Shown here: positions 7,954 through 16,263 of the stretch, one piece after another
Layout of the letters: each line of letters opens with the position of its first letter
Numbering within the stretch: position 1 is the first letter of the stretch
IMG/VR virus record: IMGVR_UViG_3300033146_002139
Span: 1-64,000 of that record
Direction: 5' to 3' (one strand)
Origin: a virus
DNA: 64,000 bases
The notes under the pieces: model-generated
The model's database searches: none
Told to the model about the DNA's origin: nothing
Seen by the model: the letters and a program-made list of their open reading frames with translations, nothing else
Position numbers and translations under genes: made by a program

Positions 7954-8262
7954 TTATTTAATATATTTTATCGTTTGTATATTATCAAAATATACTAATG
8001 GACTCTCTATGTTTACTGCATAAGCAAGTAAAACAGTATTGTCTAAAAATGTTATTTTAACTTTTCTTAAGATACCGGAAAAGTTAAACTTATACCCTTT
8101 ATAAGGAACTTGTTTGTCAAATAATGTGTTCTCCTGTAACCCTTTAAATATCAAATCTTTATCCGTTTGAGTTAGAACTTTTTTTTTTACAAGAGTGTAC
8201 CATACGCACTTAGGAATTCTTGGAGGAGCGAATTCTGTAAACTTTATAATATTTTTTGGCAT
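7954..8262 (-). CDS. hypothetical basic protein
   Basis: 102 residues, SD AGGAG, Lys-rich. It has PKCVWYTLVKKKVLTQTDKD and a C-terminal beta pair (VKITFLDNTVLLAYAVNI). Unknown. Confidence 0.67.
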   Translation of the reverse strand: MPKNIIKFTEFAPPRIPKCVWYTLVKKKVLTQTDKDLIFKGLQENTLFDKQVPYKGYKFNFSGILRKVKITFLDNTVLLAYAVNIESPLVYFDNIQTIKYIK

Positions 8263-8292
8263 AATTTCTCCTAACTAATTTACTGGTCGGCA

Positions 8293-8487
8293 TCAAGTAA
8301 TTGGTTTTTTTGTTTCCCTTATCTCCCACCCTTCGTATTTCATAGCCCAATTTGCTGACTGAGATTGGCTTTGTTGCAATTTAAGGCAACACTTGAAGTG
8401 GCTGCCCTCAAAAACAAATCTATCGTTTTGATATAGAAAATAAGTCTGTTCTTGTTCGTTTTCTTTTTTAATAGGTCTGTTTTCCAT
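8293..8487 (-). CDS. small phage protein, SANWAMKYEGW motif
   Basis: 64 residues. TYFLYQNDRFVFEG is followed by KLQQSQSQSANWAMKYEGW, a short pattern (Q-S-x-S-x-x-WAMK-x-x-GW) recurrent in small phage proteins of unknown function. The start overlaps the upstream stop as TAATG. An ATGCCGACC nonamer lies immediately after its stop codon. Confidence 0.68.
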   Translation of the reverse strand: MENRPIKKENEQEQTYFLYQNDRFVFEGSHFKCCLKLQQSQSQSANWAMKYEGWEIRETKKPIT

Positions 8488-9020
8488 TATGCTTCTCCAT
8501 CAATGAATAACTTCGAATTAAAACTTAAAACTTGATAGTGTTTGTCTAATTTTCTCAAAGCTGAAAGTTTTTGAATTATTTGATTTTTAAGCACTAGAGC
8601 TTCATCGTATTTCTCGTTCCATCTCGTGCTTTGTAGTTCTTTATGTACGGTCTCAAGAGTAAATGATTGGTACTCGATATAAGTATGGGTTCTTAATCCG
8701 GAATCTTCCTCTATCTTTTTACCTGTAAACTCAAAATGTTCGTAAGGAATATAAATAACAAATTTTTCTTCTCTTAAATAATCGATTCTTTCTTTGATTA
8801 TAAAAGTTTTCCCATCAAGTTTAACTTTTGTTCTTGATATTATTTTCGGGACTTCTAATGTGTTGTGCTGATTAAAAGCACCACCAAACCACCTTACACT
8901 AAATAGAACATTTTGTTCTTTTTGAGAATAAAGGCTTATGTGATAAATTTCTTTGTCTCCAAAGAAGAATGGATTGTGCGAGTTAACTTTTCTTGCTAAG
9001 ACGGAGTTTTCTTTCTTCAT
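8487..9020 (-). CDS. hypothetical protein
   Basis: 177 residues, SD GGAGAT. Beta-rich N-terminal two-thirds, helical C-terminus (YDEALVLKNQIIQKLSALRKLDKHYQVL). No known motif. Confidence 0.68.
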   Translation of the reverse strand: MKKENSVLARKVNSHNPFFFGDKEIYHISLYSQKEQNVLFSVRWFGGAFNQHNTLEVPKIISRTKVKLDGKTFIIKERIDYLREEKFVIYIPYEHFEFTGKKIEEDSGLRTHTYIEYQSFTLETVHKELQSTRWNEKYDEALVLKNQIIQKLSALRKLDKHYQVLSFNSKLFIDGEA

Positions 9021-9273
9021 CTATTATCTCCAAATATTCTTTAAAGGTTGTTGGCTTATTTGGAACATACGTGTCTTTATCGTAGTTTAATATAAAAACA
9101 CATCCAGAGGTTATTACCTTGTAGTTGCTAGAAGTAGTGTTTATTACACTGTTTAGCCCATTCCAATAACAAGCTACCCTCGAATATTCTCCGTTAGGAT
9201 AATCACCTTTTACTAAGAATAATCCCGAGTCTAAGAATTCCTCTATATTGTCTATTAGTACCTTCATAAACAC
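8983..9273 (-). CDS. hypothetical protein
   Basis: 96 residues, SD GAGGTG. Starts MFMKVLIDNIEEFLDSGLFLVKG and ends with a basic tail that overlaps the next gene by 38 bp. Unknown. Confidence 0.67.
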   Translation of the reverse strand: MFMKVLIDNIEEFLDSGLFLVKGDYPNGEYSRVACYWNGLNSVINTTSSNYKVITSGCVFILNYDKDTYVPNKPTTFKEYLEIIDEERKLRLSKKS

Positions 9274-9276
9274 CTC

Positions 9277-9570
9277 TTAAATTTCAGATTTTTTTACAAA
9301 TTGACCATGCATAAATATATGGCTTTCATCAGGATATCCTTCTTCATCAATGGATAGCCCACAATAGTCTAGTATTTGTTCTTGTTGTGATAATGTCAGT
9401 TCTTTTGGTAGTTTTGTTAATTCAAAAGTCTTAACTACTCTTCCTGCTCCACCACAATCTTCAGACACTGCAATTAAATTCCTTGTTCCGTTAAAATAAA
9501 TATTGTACACTCTTAAGTCTACATCTTCTATTCCTAACTCTATATCTTCTAGTATTATATTGTAGTTCAT
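9277..9570 (-). CDS. hypothetical acidic protein
   Basis: 97 residues, SD AGAGGT. NLIAVSEDCGGAGRVVKTFEL and TLSQQEQILDYCG suggest a small alpha/beta fold. No recognised family. Confidence 0.67.
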   Translation of the reverse strand: MNYNIILEDIELGIEDVDLRVYNIYFNGTRNLIAVSEDCGGAGRVVKTFELTKLPKELTLSQQEQILDYCGLSIDEEGYPDESHIFMHGQFVKKSEI

Positions 9571-9573
9571 ACA

Positions 9574-9780
9574 TTACCTCTTGTTTAATTGCCATTCATT
9601 ATATCCAACATTAAAAGCTATTGGGTCATGTTTTCTTACAGCTTTACCATATTCTTGTAACCACATAGCTGACATTCTAATAACACCACCTATAATCCAT
9701 TCATCTGAGCCTTGTGGTGGAGATAGCTCGTTAAGAAACTTTTCATATTCTTTTTTAGTGTATTTCAAGATTACCTCCAT
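9574..9780 (-). CDS. hypothetical protein, start uncertain
   Basis: 68 residues from ATG 9780. A good SD (GGAGGT) actually lies 5 nt before an in-frame TTG four codons later, so initiation at TTG 9768 is equally possible. Longer starts would overlap the upstream gene by 70 bp. Helical, with PQGSDEWIIGGVIRMSAMWL. Unknown. Confidence 0.6.
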   Translation of the reverse strand: MEVILKYTKKEYEKFLNELSPPQGSDEWIIGGVIRMSAMWLQEYGKAVRKHDPIAFNVGYNEWQLNKR

Positions 9781-10246
9781 TTTCTTTTTTCCAAGAGGAG
9801 AACTCTTTATCAAAATCTCTCCCATCTTCTTTAAATATTTTTTTTGTTTGTTCTATTATGTTTTGTTCTTGTTTTTGTTTTGCTATTCTTCGTGTCATTA
9901 GTTCAGGATTTGAAATTTCAGCTCTCATTTGTTCCTCTGAGATTCCTGTCATTTCAAATAATGTTTTCTCTATTGTATTAAGAGTTTTTTGTTTTTTCTC
10001 ACTTTCTAACCTATTAAGCAGTCTTTTAAGTCTCCATACTTCACAAGCTGATACAAGGATTGACCCTTTGCTGTCATTTGCCTTATCATATTCCCCATCA
10101 ATGTAATATGTGTTATTTGCAGTTATTGATGTAAGCATACAATACTTATCTGCTGAAGTCCAATTTAAAGGAGTTTCTAAAAAATAAGTAACATCCTCTT
10201 CTAGGAAGGGTAATATTTTAGCAACTAATTCTTGTTTTTCATTCAT
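9755..10246 (-). CDS. hypothetical coiled-coil protein
   Basis: 163 residues, SD CGGAG. The C-terminal half (about 85-150) is charged and helical, with many Lys/Glu/Gln, consistent with a coiled coil. Unknown. Confidence 0.67.
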   Translation of the reverse strand: MNEKQELVAKILPFLEEDVTYFLETPLNWTSADKYCMLTSITANNTYYIDGEYDKANDSKGSILVSACEVWRLKRLLNRLESEKKQKTLNTIEKTLFEMTGISEEQMRAEISNPELMTRRIAKQKQEQNIIEQTKKIFKEDGRDFDKEFSSWKKENGGNLEIH

Positions 10247-10655
10247 CTTTATCTCCGATAAGGTCTAATTCAAATTTATTAACATTGTCGTATAAAGAGT
10301 TTCCTTCTTCATCCAACACTTCTATAGTGGGTTGGTTATGATTTTCTGAAGGACTTAATGTTTCTACTGTTTCAAATAGTATCTCAGAGCTGTTTACGGT
10401 TTCACAATCAACAGCAATTAACACTGCTTCTTCGTTTGAGTCGGCTGAAACCCTTACGGTATCTCTTTCCCATATTGTCACTTTTCTATCAACAAAGATG
10501 GTGTGTATTTTTTTCCAAACTGGTTGGAACAAGCTCGGACCGATAATACAAGGAAGCTCTTTGTTGTTTTTGTCGTTAGTAAGACAACCATCTTCAAGAC
10601 TTTTGTTTTTATAGCATTCGTTGCAGTGCCACTTATATCCACTTTGACAACCCAT
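10239..10655 (-). CDS. Cys-rich N-terminus, hypothetical protein
   Basis: 138 residues, SD AAAGGAG. The first 35 residues carry C3, C11, C14 and C23 plus a later C36, suggesting a small metal site (WHCNECYKNKSLEDGCL). The rest is acidic and beta-like. Unknown. Confidence 0.67.
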   Translation of the reverse strand: MGCQSGYKWHCNECYKNKSLEDGCLTNDKNNKELPCIIGPSLFQPVWKKIHTIFVDRKVTIWERDTVRVSADSNEEAVLIAVDCETVNSSEILFETVETLSPSENHNQPTIEVLDEEGNSLYDNVNKFELDLIGDKDE

Positions 10656-10665
10656 TTTCTCTCCT

Positions 10666-11178
10666 TTATTTAGGCTCTATGTCTGCTAAATACTCATCTG
10701 TTTCACATATAGGGCATCCATTTCCAAATCCATCTTTATCTTTAAATGGTACCAAATCTTCTTCTTCGCCTCGGAATTCGCAATTACAACATTTAACGGT
10801 GTAATTAACGGTACTACAGTATTCATCAAGATAAAAGTCTATAGTATCCCAGGTAATTCCGTATTCACTATCAGCTTTTCTAATCATCGTATGTAGTGCT
10901 TCTTCAAATTTTGACTCATCGTATACATCTTCCCATAATACTTTTGAACCTGATAACCTGTCTATGGCTCTACTTTTGAAGTCTTCAGTACTCCATCCTA
11001 AATCCATAATTCCATTTCTACGGTCGTCAATAAGTCTAACTTCTTCTTCAGTGAGCGTTAGTTTTGTCAATGCGTCGTACATTCCCCATCCTTGGGCTTG
11101 TTCCTTGCTATTACCACCTTTGATTAGTTCATCAGCACATTCTTTAACATATGCAATCTTTTCGGTTAAACTACTCAT
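10666..11178 (-). CDS. hypothetical protein with C-terminal zinc ribbon
   Basis: 170 residues from ATG 11178, chosen for its GAGGTG site; the longer ATG at 11193 has none. The C-terminus has KCCNCEFRGEEEDLVPF followed by CPICETDEYL: two CxxC pairs, a zinc ribbon I have seen at the end of small phage proteins. The N-terminal 110 residues are helical. Confidence 0.7.
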   Translation of the reverse strand: MSSLTEKIAYVKECADELIKGGNSKEQAQGWGMYDALTKLTLTEEEVRLIDDRRNGIMDLGWSTEDFKSRAIDRLSGSKVLWEDVYDESKFEEALHTMIRKADSEYGITWDTIDFYLDEYCSTVNYTVKCCNCEFRGEEEDLVPFKDKDGFGNGCPICETDEYLADIEPK

Positions 11179-11204
11179 TTGCCACCTCGACATAATTTAA
11201 TGGT

Positions 11205-11411
11205 TTATTTAATTTCTATTGTATAGCTTGTTATTACGAAGTCTGCATCATCATCTTCGTTGCTATTTTTTAAATCTTCCTCACTTAGCCCATAAAAGAA
11301 AAAATCATCATCGTGATATCCTTCTGGAGTATGGTCATATTCAGCTATGAGCATATCATTAAACTCGAAGCCATCGTCTTTAAAATAACCGTCTACTTTA
11401 AATATTTTCAT
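11205..11411 (-). CDS. hypothetical acidic protein
   Basis: 68 residues, SD AGGAG. Extremely Asp/Glu-rich with aromatic residues (YHDDDFFFYGLSEEDL). A DNA-mimic-like charge pattern is visible, but no family is recognised. Confidence 0.66.
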   Translation of the reverse strand: MKIFKVDGYFKDDGFEFNDMLIAEYDHTPEGYHDDDFFFYGLSEEDLKNSNEDDDADFVITSYTIEIK

Positions 11412-11700
11412 TTTGTTCTCCTAAGGCTCTTTCTGCAAAACTCTCTACAATAGGATGTTCTCCATATGTTGACAACGAGTTCATTGCAGTATTAAGTGCT
11501 GCAGTTAATAACAATTCCTTTTTATTGGGATTGTATTCTTTATATTTCCTATGTGTTACTTTCCACATTGCAGGAGCAACATTGTATTGAAACAGCCCTA
11601 TAAGATGTTTTGTTTCTTCGGTGTCTAATAAAGCAAATAATCTTTTTCTTGCTTTTTCTAAAGCATCTATATCATCTTGACTAACAATAACTTCTTTCAT
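11398..11700 (-). CDS. hypothetical helical protein
   Basis: 100 residues, SD GAGGTG. Helical, with KARKRLFALLDTEETKHLIG and a basic middle. Overlaps the next gene by 14 bp. Confidence 0.66.
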   Translation of the reverse strand: MKEVIVSQDDIDALEKARKRLFALLDTEETKHLIGLFQYNVAPAMWKVTHRKYKEYNPNKKELLLTAALNTAMNSLSTYGEHPIVESFAERALGEQNENI

Positions 11701-11710
11701 AATGCACCTC

Positions 11711-11959
11711 TTAATCTATTTCAATATATTTAGGTTTTTCTTTTCTCCAATTAAGTTTTGGCTCTAAGACTATAACATCTTCAATATTTACCTCAGAGAG
11801 CTTTCTTTCAGTGAATACATCGCTGTTATAGACATACCCATTGTCATCGTCTTCGTAAATACCATCTACAAAAGTATCCATATATGCAGTGTCATCAACA
11901 AGAACTTTATAATTATTGTCGTGATAATCCTCTAATTTTCTAGCTTCATCTTTTGTCAT
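11711..11959 (-). CDS. hypothetical acidic protein
   Basis: 82 residues, SD CGGGGGT. Acidic with two short repeated beta-like segments. It is the first gene downstream of the tRNA-like element at 11996-12069. Unknown. Confidence 0.66.
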   Translation of the reverse strand: MTKDEARKLEDYHDNNYKVLVDDTAYMDTFVDGIYEDDDNGYVYNSDVFTERKLSEVNIEDVIVLEPKLNWRKEKPKYIEID

Positions 11960-11995
11960 AATACCCCCGTTTAGTGTTGTTTAATATTATTCTAA

Positions 11996-12069
11996 ATCCA
12001 GCAGACAGAATCGAACTGTCGATTGTGTAAAAAATTTAACCTTACACTTCCCACCAGTGGAATACTGGA
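11996..12069 (-). tRNA. tRNA-like element, anticodon unclear
   Basis: Read leftward, the acceptor TCCAGTA pairs fully (one G-U) with TGCTGGA. It is joined directly to a perfect T-arm GACAG-TTCGATT-CTGTC. The D-arm is weak (CAC/GTG, 3 bp). The anticodon region can fold as TAAGG-TTAAATT-TTTTA (loop AAA) or, aligned on U33, read TAA (Leu). CCA is not encoded. It is either a divergent or decaying tRNA, or a tRNA mimic in the leader of the next gene. Confidence 0.5.
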
Positions 12070-12075
12070 ACATTA

Positions 12076-12690
12076 TTATTTTTTCATAAAATCTGTAATT
12101 AATTTCAACATTTTTTCTCTATGAAACTTAAACGCATAATACTCATTAATCTTTCCTAACAACTTTCCGAACATAAGTTTATTGTGATTTTCGCAATCAT
12201 TATCCGATTCATGAAGCATTAACACCTCTCTAATAATAACATCGTCTTTCGAATCATAGAGTATTCCTGTAGTAAGGTATCCATCAAACTTAATCCCAAT
12301 ATAAACATTCTTGTACTGCTCAATAGGATAGTCTTGATTAAGCAGTACTTTTACTAGTTCAGTATCCCTTTTATCAATTCTGAGTAATTCTTTAGAATCC
12401 TCTATTGTAGAGGCATTCAGTTTTTTGATATAATCTTTATTCGCCTTTATCTTACTCATCAGCTCTGCACTATTCATATTTCCCTTTGTAAAAGTGATTA
12501 GTGCAGTTTCAGTACTAATCCTTTTAAGGTTAGCCATAGTCTTCTCGAATATTTTAGCCTTAGTTAGTTTTAGTGTTTCTGCCTTTATTGACTTTTCCAA
12601 GGCAATCTTTTTGTTGTTATTTACCACAAACTTTTTCAAAGAGTAAAAGTCTTTTCCAAAGTTTTCTTTCATTTTGTCTTTTAATGACAT
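12076..12690 (-). CDS. hypothetical Lys-rich helical protein
   Basis: 204 residues, SD AAAGGAG. The first 110 residues are Lys-rich and helical; the second half is beta-like (YKNVYIGIKFDGYLTTGILY). A DNA- or RNA-binding role is possible but not shown. Confidence 0.67.
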   Translation of the reverse strand: MSLKDKMKENFGKDFYSLKKFVVNNNKKIALEKSIKAETLKLTKAKIFEKTMANLKRISTETALITFTKGNMNSAELMSKIKANKDYIKKLNASTIEDSKELLRIDKRDTELVKVLLNQDYPIEQYKNVYIGIKFDGYLTTGILYDSKDDVIIREVLMLHESDNDCENHNKLMFGKLLGKINEYYAFKFHREKMLKLITDFMKK

Positions 12691-12705
12691 TTGAAGCTCC
12701 TTTTT

Positions 12706-12909
12706 TTAAATTGCAATAAAATGTTTTATATTAGGTTTATCTAGGCTATTCCTTTCCTCTTCAGTAACCTTGCCTATTAACAACCCGCCTACAAATACGA
12801 GAATATCATTTCCCTCGATTTTAGTTTGGTTGTTTTTTTTTGCGAATATAAAATCTCTATACTCACTGCTGTTTACTTCTTTCAATTCTAAAACACTGTT
12901 CGTATTCAT
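12706..12909 (-). CDS. hypothetical small protein
   Basis: 67 residues, SD GGGAG. Beta-like (GNDILVFVGGLLIGKVTEEE). Unknown. Confidence 0.64.
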   Translation of the reverse strand: MNTNSVLELKEVNSSEYRDFIFAKKNNQTKIEGNDILVFVGGLLIGKVTEEERNSLDKPNIKHFIAI

Positions 12910-12918
12910 AATACTCCC

Positions 12919-13104
12919 TTATTTTAGTTGGTCGGCATAATTTAACAGAGTTATCTGTTCTAATTTTGATGATAATATCCCTCTTATAGAAGCTTTCTCT
13001 ATCCATACATCTTTATGAGGAAGTTTACTATATTCGTAGTATTCGTTTTTCAAATCTTCAATAGACATTTTAAGCCATTTCGCTATTGGGGCTGGTGCTT
13101 TCAT
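12919..13104 (-). CDS. hypothetical small protein
   Basis: 61 residues from ATG 13104, with a G-rich SD-like run (GGGGGG) about 6 nt upstream, inside the upstream gene. ATG 13068 right after the upstream stop is an alternative without an SD. The C-terminal NYAD is encoded by one of the ATGCCGACC nonamers. Confidence 0.58.
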   Translation of the reverse strand: MKAPAPIAKWLKMSIEDLKNEYYEYSKLPHKDVWIEKASIRGILSSKLEQITLLNYADQLK

Positions 13105-13312
13105 CTGCAACCCCCCTACTGCATATCGCATCAAGAAAACCATGGATTTCTTCGGCAACACTACTGTAAGGTATCCACTTCATAATACTTTCAGGTAAGA
13201 CCTCGACCTTGACGGCTAGCTTCCTACTAAAATCTATTTCCTGTATTTGCAAAACATCTCTACCGTCTCTGATAGAGAAATACTTTATCTCTTTGCTGAT
13301 GTCAACTTCCAT
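13070..13312 (-). CDS. hypothetical protein
   Basis: 80 residues from ATG 13312, joined to the upstream stop as TAATG with SD GAGGAG in the upstream gene. Longer starts are rejected for that reason. Contains KLAVKVEVLPESIMKWIPYS. Unknown. Confidence 0.67.
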   Translation of the reverse strand: MEVDISKEIKYFSIRDGRDVLQIQEIDFSRKLAVKVEVLPESIMKWIPYSSVAEEIHGFLDAICSRGVADESTSPNSEMA

Positions 13313-13470
13313 TATCCTTTCTCCTCTAGTTTTACAGGTACTACTGAATACCAAATTATTTCTCCAGGATTTAATTCATCTGCAACACTGAATGTTAATG
13401 TTGTGTCTGCAAACTTAATCTCTAATACTTCGTATCCGAACAATTCTTCTATCATCTTAAAATAAGTCAT
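13312..13470 (-). CDS. small hypothetical protein
   Basis: 52 residues from ATG 13470 with SD GGAGG 8 nt upstream. Sequence pattern EELFGYEVLEIKFADTTL then PGEIIWYSVVPVKLEEKG, beta-rich. Short but coupled to the next gene by TAATG. It is the first gene after the structured gap at 13.48-13.78 kb. Confidence 0.65.
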   Translation of the reverse strand: MTYFKMIEELFGYEVLEIKFADTTLTFSVADELNPGEIIWYSVVPVKLEEKG

Positions 13471-13575
13471 TTAATTCCTCCGGTAAGTTAATCCTATAAC
13501 GGATACCTTTCACTAAAAGATACCCGGTATAACATTCTCTTATATTTTATCTTCTTTATTATATAATTAATTATA

Positions 13576-13714
13576 GTGGTGTTTCACTTATCTACCAGCT
13601 TAGTGTTACCCACGCATAAGCACCTCAATTTATAACGAACATATTGCTGTTCAATCGGAACATAGTAATTTCTCCTACTACCGCTTAGGAGCGTACTACT
13701 TGCCACGTTCGTTG
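13576..13714 (-). ncRNA. structured RNA element with three-way junction
   Basis: The gap 13471-13781 has no gene. AACGAAC (13634-13640) pairs with GTTCGTT (13707-13713). Inside are TGTTC/GAACA (13648-13662) and a compound hairpin TAGTA...CTCCTA/TAGGAG...TACTA (13663-13698), forming a three-way junction. A second hairpin GTGG...CACT/AGTG...CCAC lies at 13576-13613. It is transcribed leftward as part of the operon, so it is either a leader element or a processed small RNA. Class unknown. Confidence 0.5.
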
Positions 13715-13781
13715 TTAGTTATTAGTTTGTGTTCTGTTACTGATTTTTTAATATTTCTATCGTTATCATACAGTCCTCTCT

Positions 13782-13919
13782 TTACCAAAATTCAACATTG
13801 TTAGGTAGTCTTTCAACTCCTAACCATTTTCTGACAAAAGCTTTTGCATCTTTCTTGTTCATTTTAACTGGAAGTGACATTGCATATACATCACCTGGAA
13901 GCATAAAGTAACCTATCAT
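13782..13919 (-). CDS. small hypothetical protein
   Basis: 45 residues from ATG 13919 with SD GGAGGT, overlapping the RadC-like stop as ATGA. YFMLPGDVYAMSLPVKMNKKDAKAFVRKWL... is basic and amphipathic. The strong SD and coupling support a real gene. Confidence 0.63.
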   Translation of the reverse strand: MIGYFMLPGDVYAMSLPVKMNKKDAKAFVRKWLGVERLPNNVEFW

Positions 13920-14371
13920 TCTAACCTCCTTTTGTCTTCGTAAGAGTAAAAGTCAATCAATTCTTTTGTAAATATTATATGGTCAAGTATTGTGATATTT
14001 AACAGATTCCCTGCTTTGACAAGTATAGAGGTTATATTGTCATCATTAGGAGATGGTGTTGTTTCTCCTCCGGGATGATTGTGGCATATAATTATCCCGG
14101 CTGCTGAATGTATGAAAGCAGGTTTGAATACTTCTCTTGTATGTACTAATGATGCTGTTAAATGACCAATGCTAATTACTTCTGAATGTATTATTTTATT
14201 TTTACTGTTCAGATATAAGCCTATAAAATGTTCTTTGTTATCATCTGTAATTAGATTGTTTGCAGTCTTTACAAATTCTATAACATCCTTTGGTTCTCGA
14301 ATGCTACTTGATTGATTAGCTTCTAATTTATCAATATATTTTAGCAATTCTTTTTTTGTCCAATTTTTCAT
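13916..14371 (-). CDS. RadC-like JAB/MPN-domain protein
   Basis: 151 residues from ATG 14371 (SD AGGAG). It covers the JAMM/MPN core of RadC: E in HSEVISIG, then the HNHPGG...SPNDDN motif that gives the zinc-binding His-x-His and Asp. The N-terminal HhH part of full-length RadC (about 220 aa) is absent, as in many phage and plasmid RadC-like proteins. The biochemical role is unproven; DNA-repair or anti-defence functions have been proposed for the family. Confidence 0.85.
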   Translation of the reverse strand: MKNWTKKELLKYIDKLEANQSSSIREPKDVIEFVKTANNLITDDNKEHFIGLYLNSKNKIIHSEVISIGHLTASLVHTREVFKPAFIHSAAGIIICHNHPGGETTPSPNDDNITSILVKAGNLLNITILDHIIFTKELIDFYSYEDKRRLE

Positions 14372-14437
14372 GACCACTCCTATAATTTGATAGAACTTTT
14401 CTCCATCACTTTAGTATTTCTTTGCCCATCCGGGATA

Positions 14438-15352
14438 CTAAGCTCTATCTATTTCAACTAACTCTCCATCTATAATAGAGAAGTTTTCACATAAATCTAA
14501 GAAACTTTCCACAACATCATCGCATAGCTTATCGAAAGATTGCACTAACTCAACTCTTTCTTGTAATTCGTACAATTCCCAACCATCAAAGTAATCTTCA
14601 TCATTATCATCTATAGAAGTCATAGATGTAAAAACTTCTTTAAGTGTGCAGTTTATTCTCTCAGGCTCTCCACAAGCACCACATATATTTCCTGTATCTT
14701 CTACGGTAGTGTAGTTTTTTTGAGAACATTCGGTGCAGTGAGACTTATATTGACTGTTTCTTGAGCCTCCAGAATAAAGAACCATATATCCACCACTTCT
14801 TCCGTTAAACCCTACTTGATAAGTAAAGTCCTGTTCTTCTTCCCACTCTCTAATAATATCTCGAATGTAGTCTCCAGTTAAGTCTTCATATATTAACATA
14901 TATGCCGCATCTGGAACATTTGGTATGTTATGCAACTTCACATTATGAGCATAAGATGTCATTCCGTTCCAACTACTCATAGTATCGTATCTAAAATGAT
15001 TAGCAAGAAACTCTATCATCTTTACCCTACTTCTTTTATCCACTTTCAGATAAAATGGATTGCGAACAACAGTCGGCTTTGGTGGGTCGGCATAAATTAT
15101 TGTATTATCCGGGACTTCTATAACTTTATAATTACTATCAAAGTTATATGGAAGACAATTACTAGTAAAACTTCCACCTGCTAATTTAATTCCTAAAGAG
15201 TTAGCTATAGTTATCGCTTTTCTTTGCGAAGTATCAAAGTCATTTATGTTTTTTATTTTAAACACTGTAAAATATTCCTCATTTAAACCAGACTTCTTGT
15301 TCTTTTTTAATTCTTTGTTATCTGCATATAAATAATCATAATGTATGTTCAT
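14438..15352 (-). CDS. hypothetical protein with zinc ribbon
   Basis: 304 residues from ATG 15352 (SD GGAG in the upstream gene, 9 nt). About residues 205-245 carry CTECSQKNYTT and CGACGEPERINC, a four-Cys ribbon. The middle includes TIIYADPPKPTV, whose YAD is encoded by an ATGCCGACC nonamer. The ADPP resembles a methylase DPPY in part, but no other methylase motif is present. Function unknown. Confidence 0.7.
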   Translation of the reverse strand: MNIHYDYLYADNKELKKNKKSGLNEEYFTVFKIKNINDFDTSQRKAITIANSLGIKLAGGSFTSNCLPYNFDSNYKVIEVPDNTIIYADPPKPTVVRNPFYLKVDKRSRVKMIEFLANHFRYDTMSSWNGMTSYAHNVKLHNIPNVPDAAYMLIYEDLTGDYIRDIIREWEEEQDFTYQVGFNGRSGGYMVLYSGGSRNSQYKSHCTECSQKNYTTVEDTGNICGACGEPERINCTLKEVFTSMTSIDDNDEDYFDGWELYELQERVELVQSFDKLCDDVVESFLDLCENFSIIDGELVEIDRA

Positions 15353-15356
15353 ATTC

Positions 15357-15575
15357 TTATACTCCACAACATTTTTTGTATTTCTTGCCACTACTACAAG
15401 GACAAGGTTCATTCCTGCCGATTGCTTTTTCAACAGCTCTAGGAGAAACTTTGCTTCTTATTGGATAGTTATTAGATTTGTACTTCTCAGTATTGTATTC
15501 CCTCACAATATCTTTTAGTAAAATATTTAAAGGAACACTCTCACCAATAACGGCAACTTCTTTAGGTCTTTCCAT
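15357..15575 (-). CDS. SEC-C motif protein
   Basis: 72 residues, SD GAGGT. The C-terminus [18 protein letters not shown] is a textbook SEC-C zinc motif (CxCxSGxKxxxCC), as at the end of SecA and in many small regulators. The N-terminal 45 residues are unrecognised. It may tether a partner protein. Confidence 0.85.
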   Translation of the reverse strand: MERPKEVAVIGESVPLNILLKDIVREYNTEKYKSNNYPIRSKVSPRAVEKAIGRNEPCPCSSGKKYKKCCGV

Positions 15576-15578
15576 TTA

Positions 15579-16001
15579 CTACCTCATTTTTACACAATCT
15601 TTTAAAAAGACTCTCAATTCTCCATACTTGAAATATCTACCAAAGTTATCTGCTGATAGATAAATATCAAGCCAATCGGAAAGAGTATGACCGTCTTTTA
15701 CTTTTATTTGAGTTCCAAGACTATTCATCTGAATGTCTAATTGATTGACAGAGTTTATCGCGTAATAACCTTGGCGTTCAAAACCTTCAAAAGCAACATA
15801 TTCAGAAATACTATCAGCCCAATCAGTAAACTCTTGACCTAATTCGTCAAAAGATTTATTTACTGAAGGAGGGTATTTGCTTTCCAATACTTTGCTTAAT
15901 CCATTTGCGTTATTCCATATGGAAGATATTTTCTCTATTGCAATTTCAATATCTTCTATATGTGCTACGACTTTCATTAGAATCTGTTGTTTATCGTTCA
16001 T
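15579..16001 (-). CDS. hypothetical helical protein
   Basis: 140 residues from ATG 16001 (SD AAAGGAG), preferred to a GTG two codons earlier. Contains SFDELGQEFTDWADSISEYV and HTLSDWLDIYLSADNFG. Unknown. Confidence 0.67.
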   Translation of the reverse strand: MNDKQQILMKVVAHIEDIEIAIEKISSIWNNANGLSKVLESKYPPSVNKSFDELGQEFTDWADSISEYVAFEGFERQGYYAINSVNQLDIQMNSLGTQIKVKDGHTLSDWLDIYLSADNFGRYFKYGELRVFLKDCVKMR

Positions 16002-16003
16002 AA

Positions 16004-16252
16004 TCACAACTCCTTTCTATCATACTTACTAATCCAAAGCTCTGAAGCTGATACTAAATCCTCATCATTCCAGATGCTTTCAAAATGTTTTGTAAGCTCC
16101 GAAAATGTTTCATCCATTGGCTTCTCTACAATATCCATTATCTTTGAAACAACAGGCATAATGAATGCCCATCCTGATTTATTCCTGTCAAAGCCGTAAA
16201 AATCTTCCTCATCTTCTTTTATGACCATAAAATTTTCTATTAAAGCAGACAT
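16004..16252 (-). CDS. small phage protein, divergent WLMPVV family
   Basis: 82 residues from ATG 16252. It begins SALIENFMVIKEDEEDFYGF and has GWAFIMPVVSKIMDIVEKP, aligning with the family at 1-299 and 2735-3037 but with the SW-x-W part reduced to SGWAFIMPVV. A divergent paralogue. Confidence 0.68.
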   Translation of the reverse strand: MSALIENFMVIKEDEEDFYGFDRNKSGWAFIMPVVSKIMDIVEKPMDETFSELTKHFESIWNDEDLVSASELWISKYDRKEL

Positions 16253-16263
16253 AATCAATTCCT

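Noticed and set aside
14438-15352. DNA methylase from the ADPP motif
   Set aside because: No SAM-binding motif and the following residue is not Tyr; the segment coincides with a repeated nonamer.
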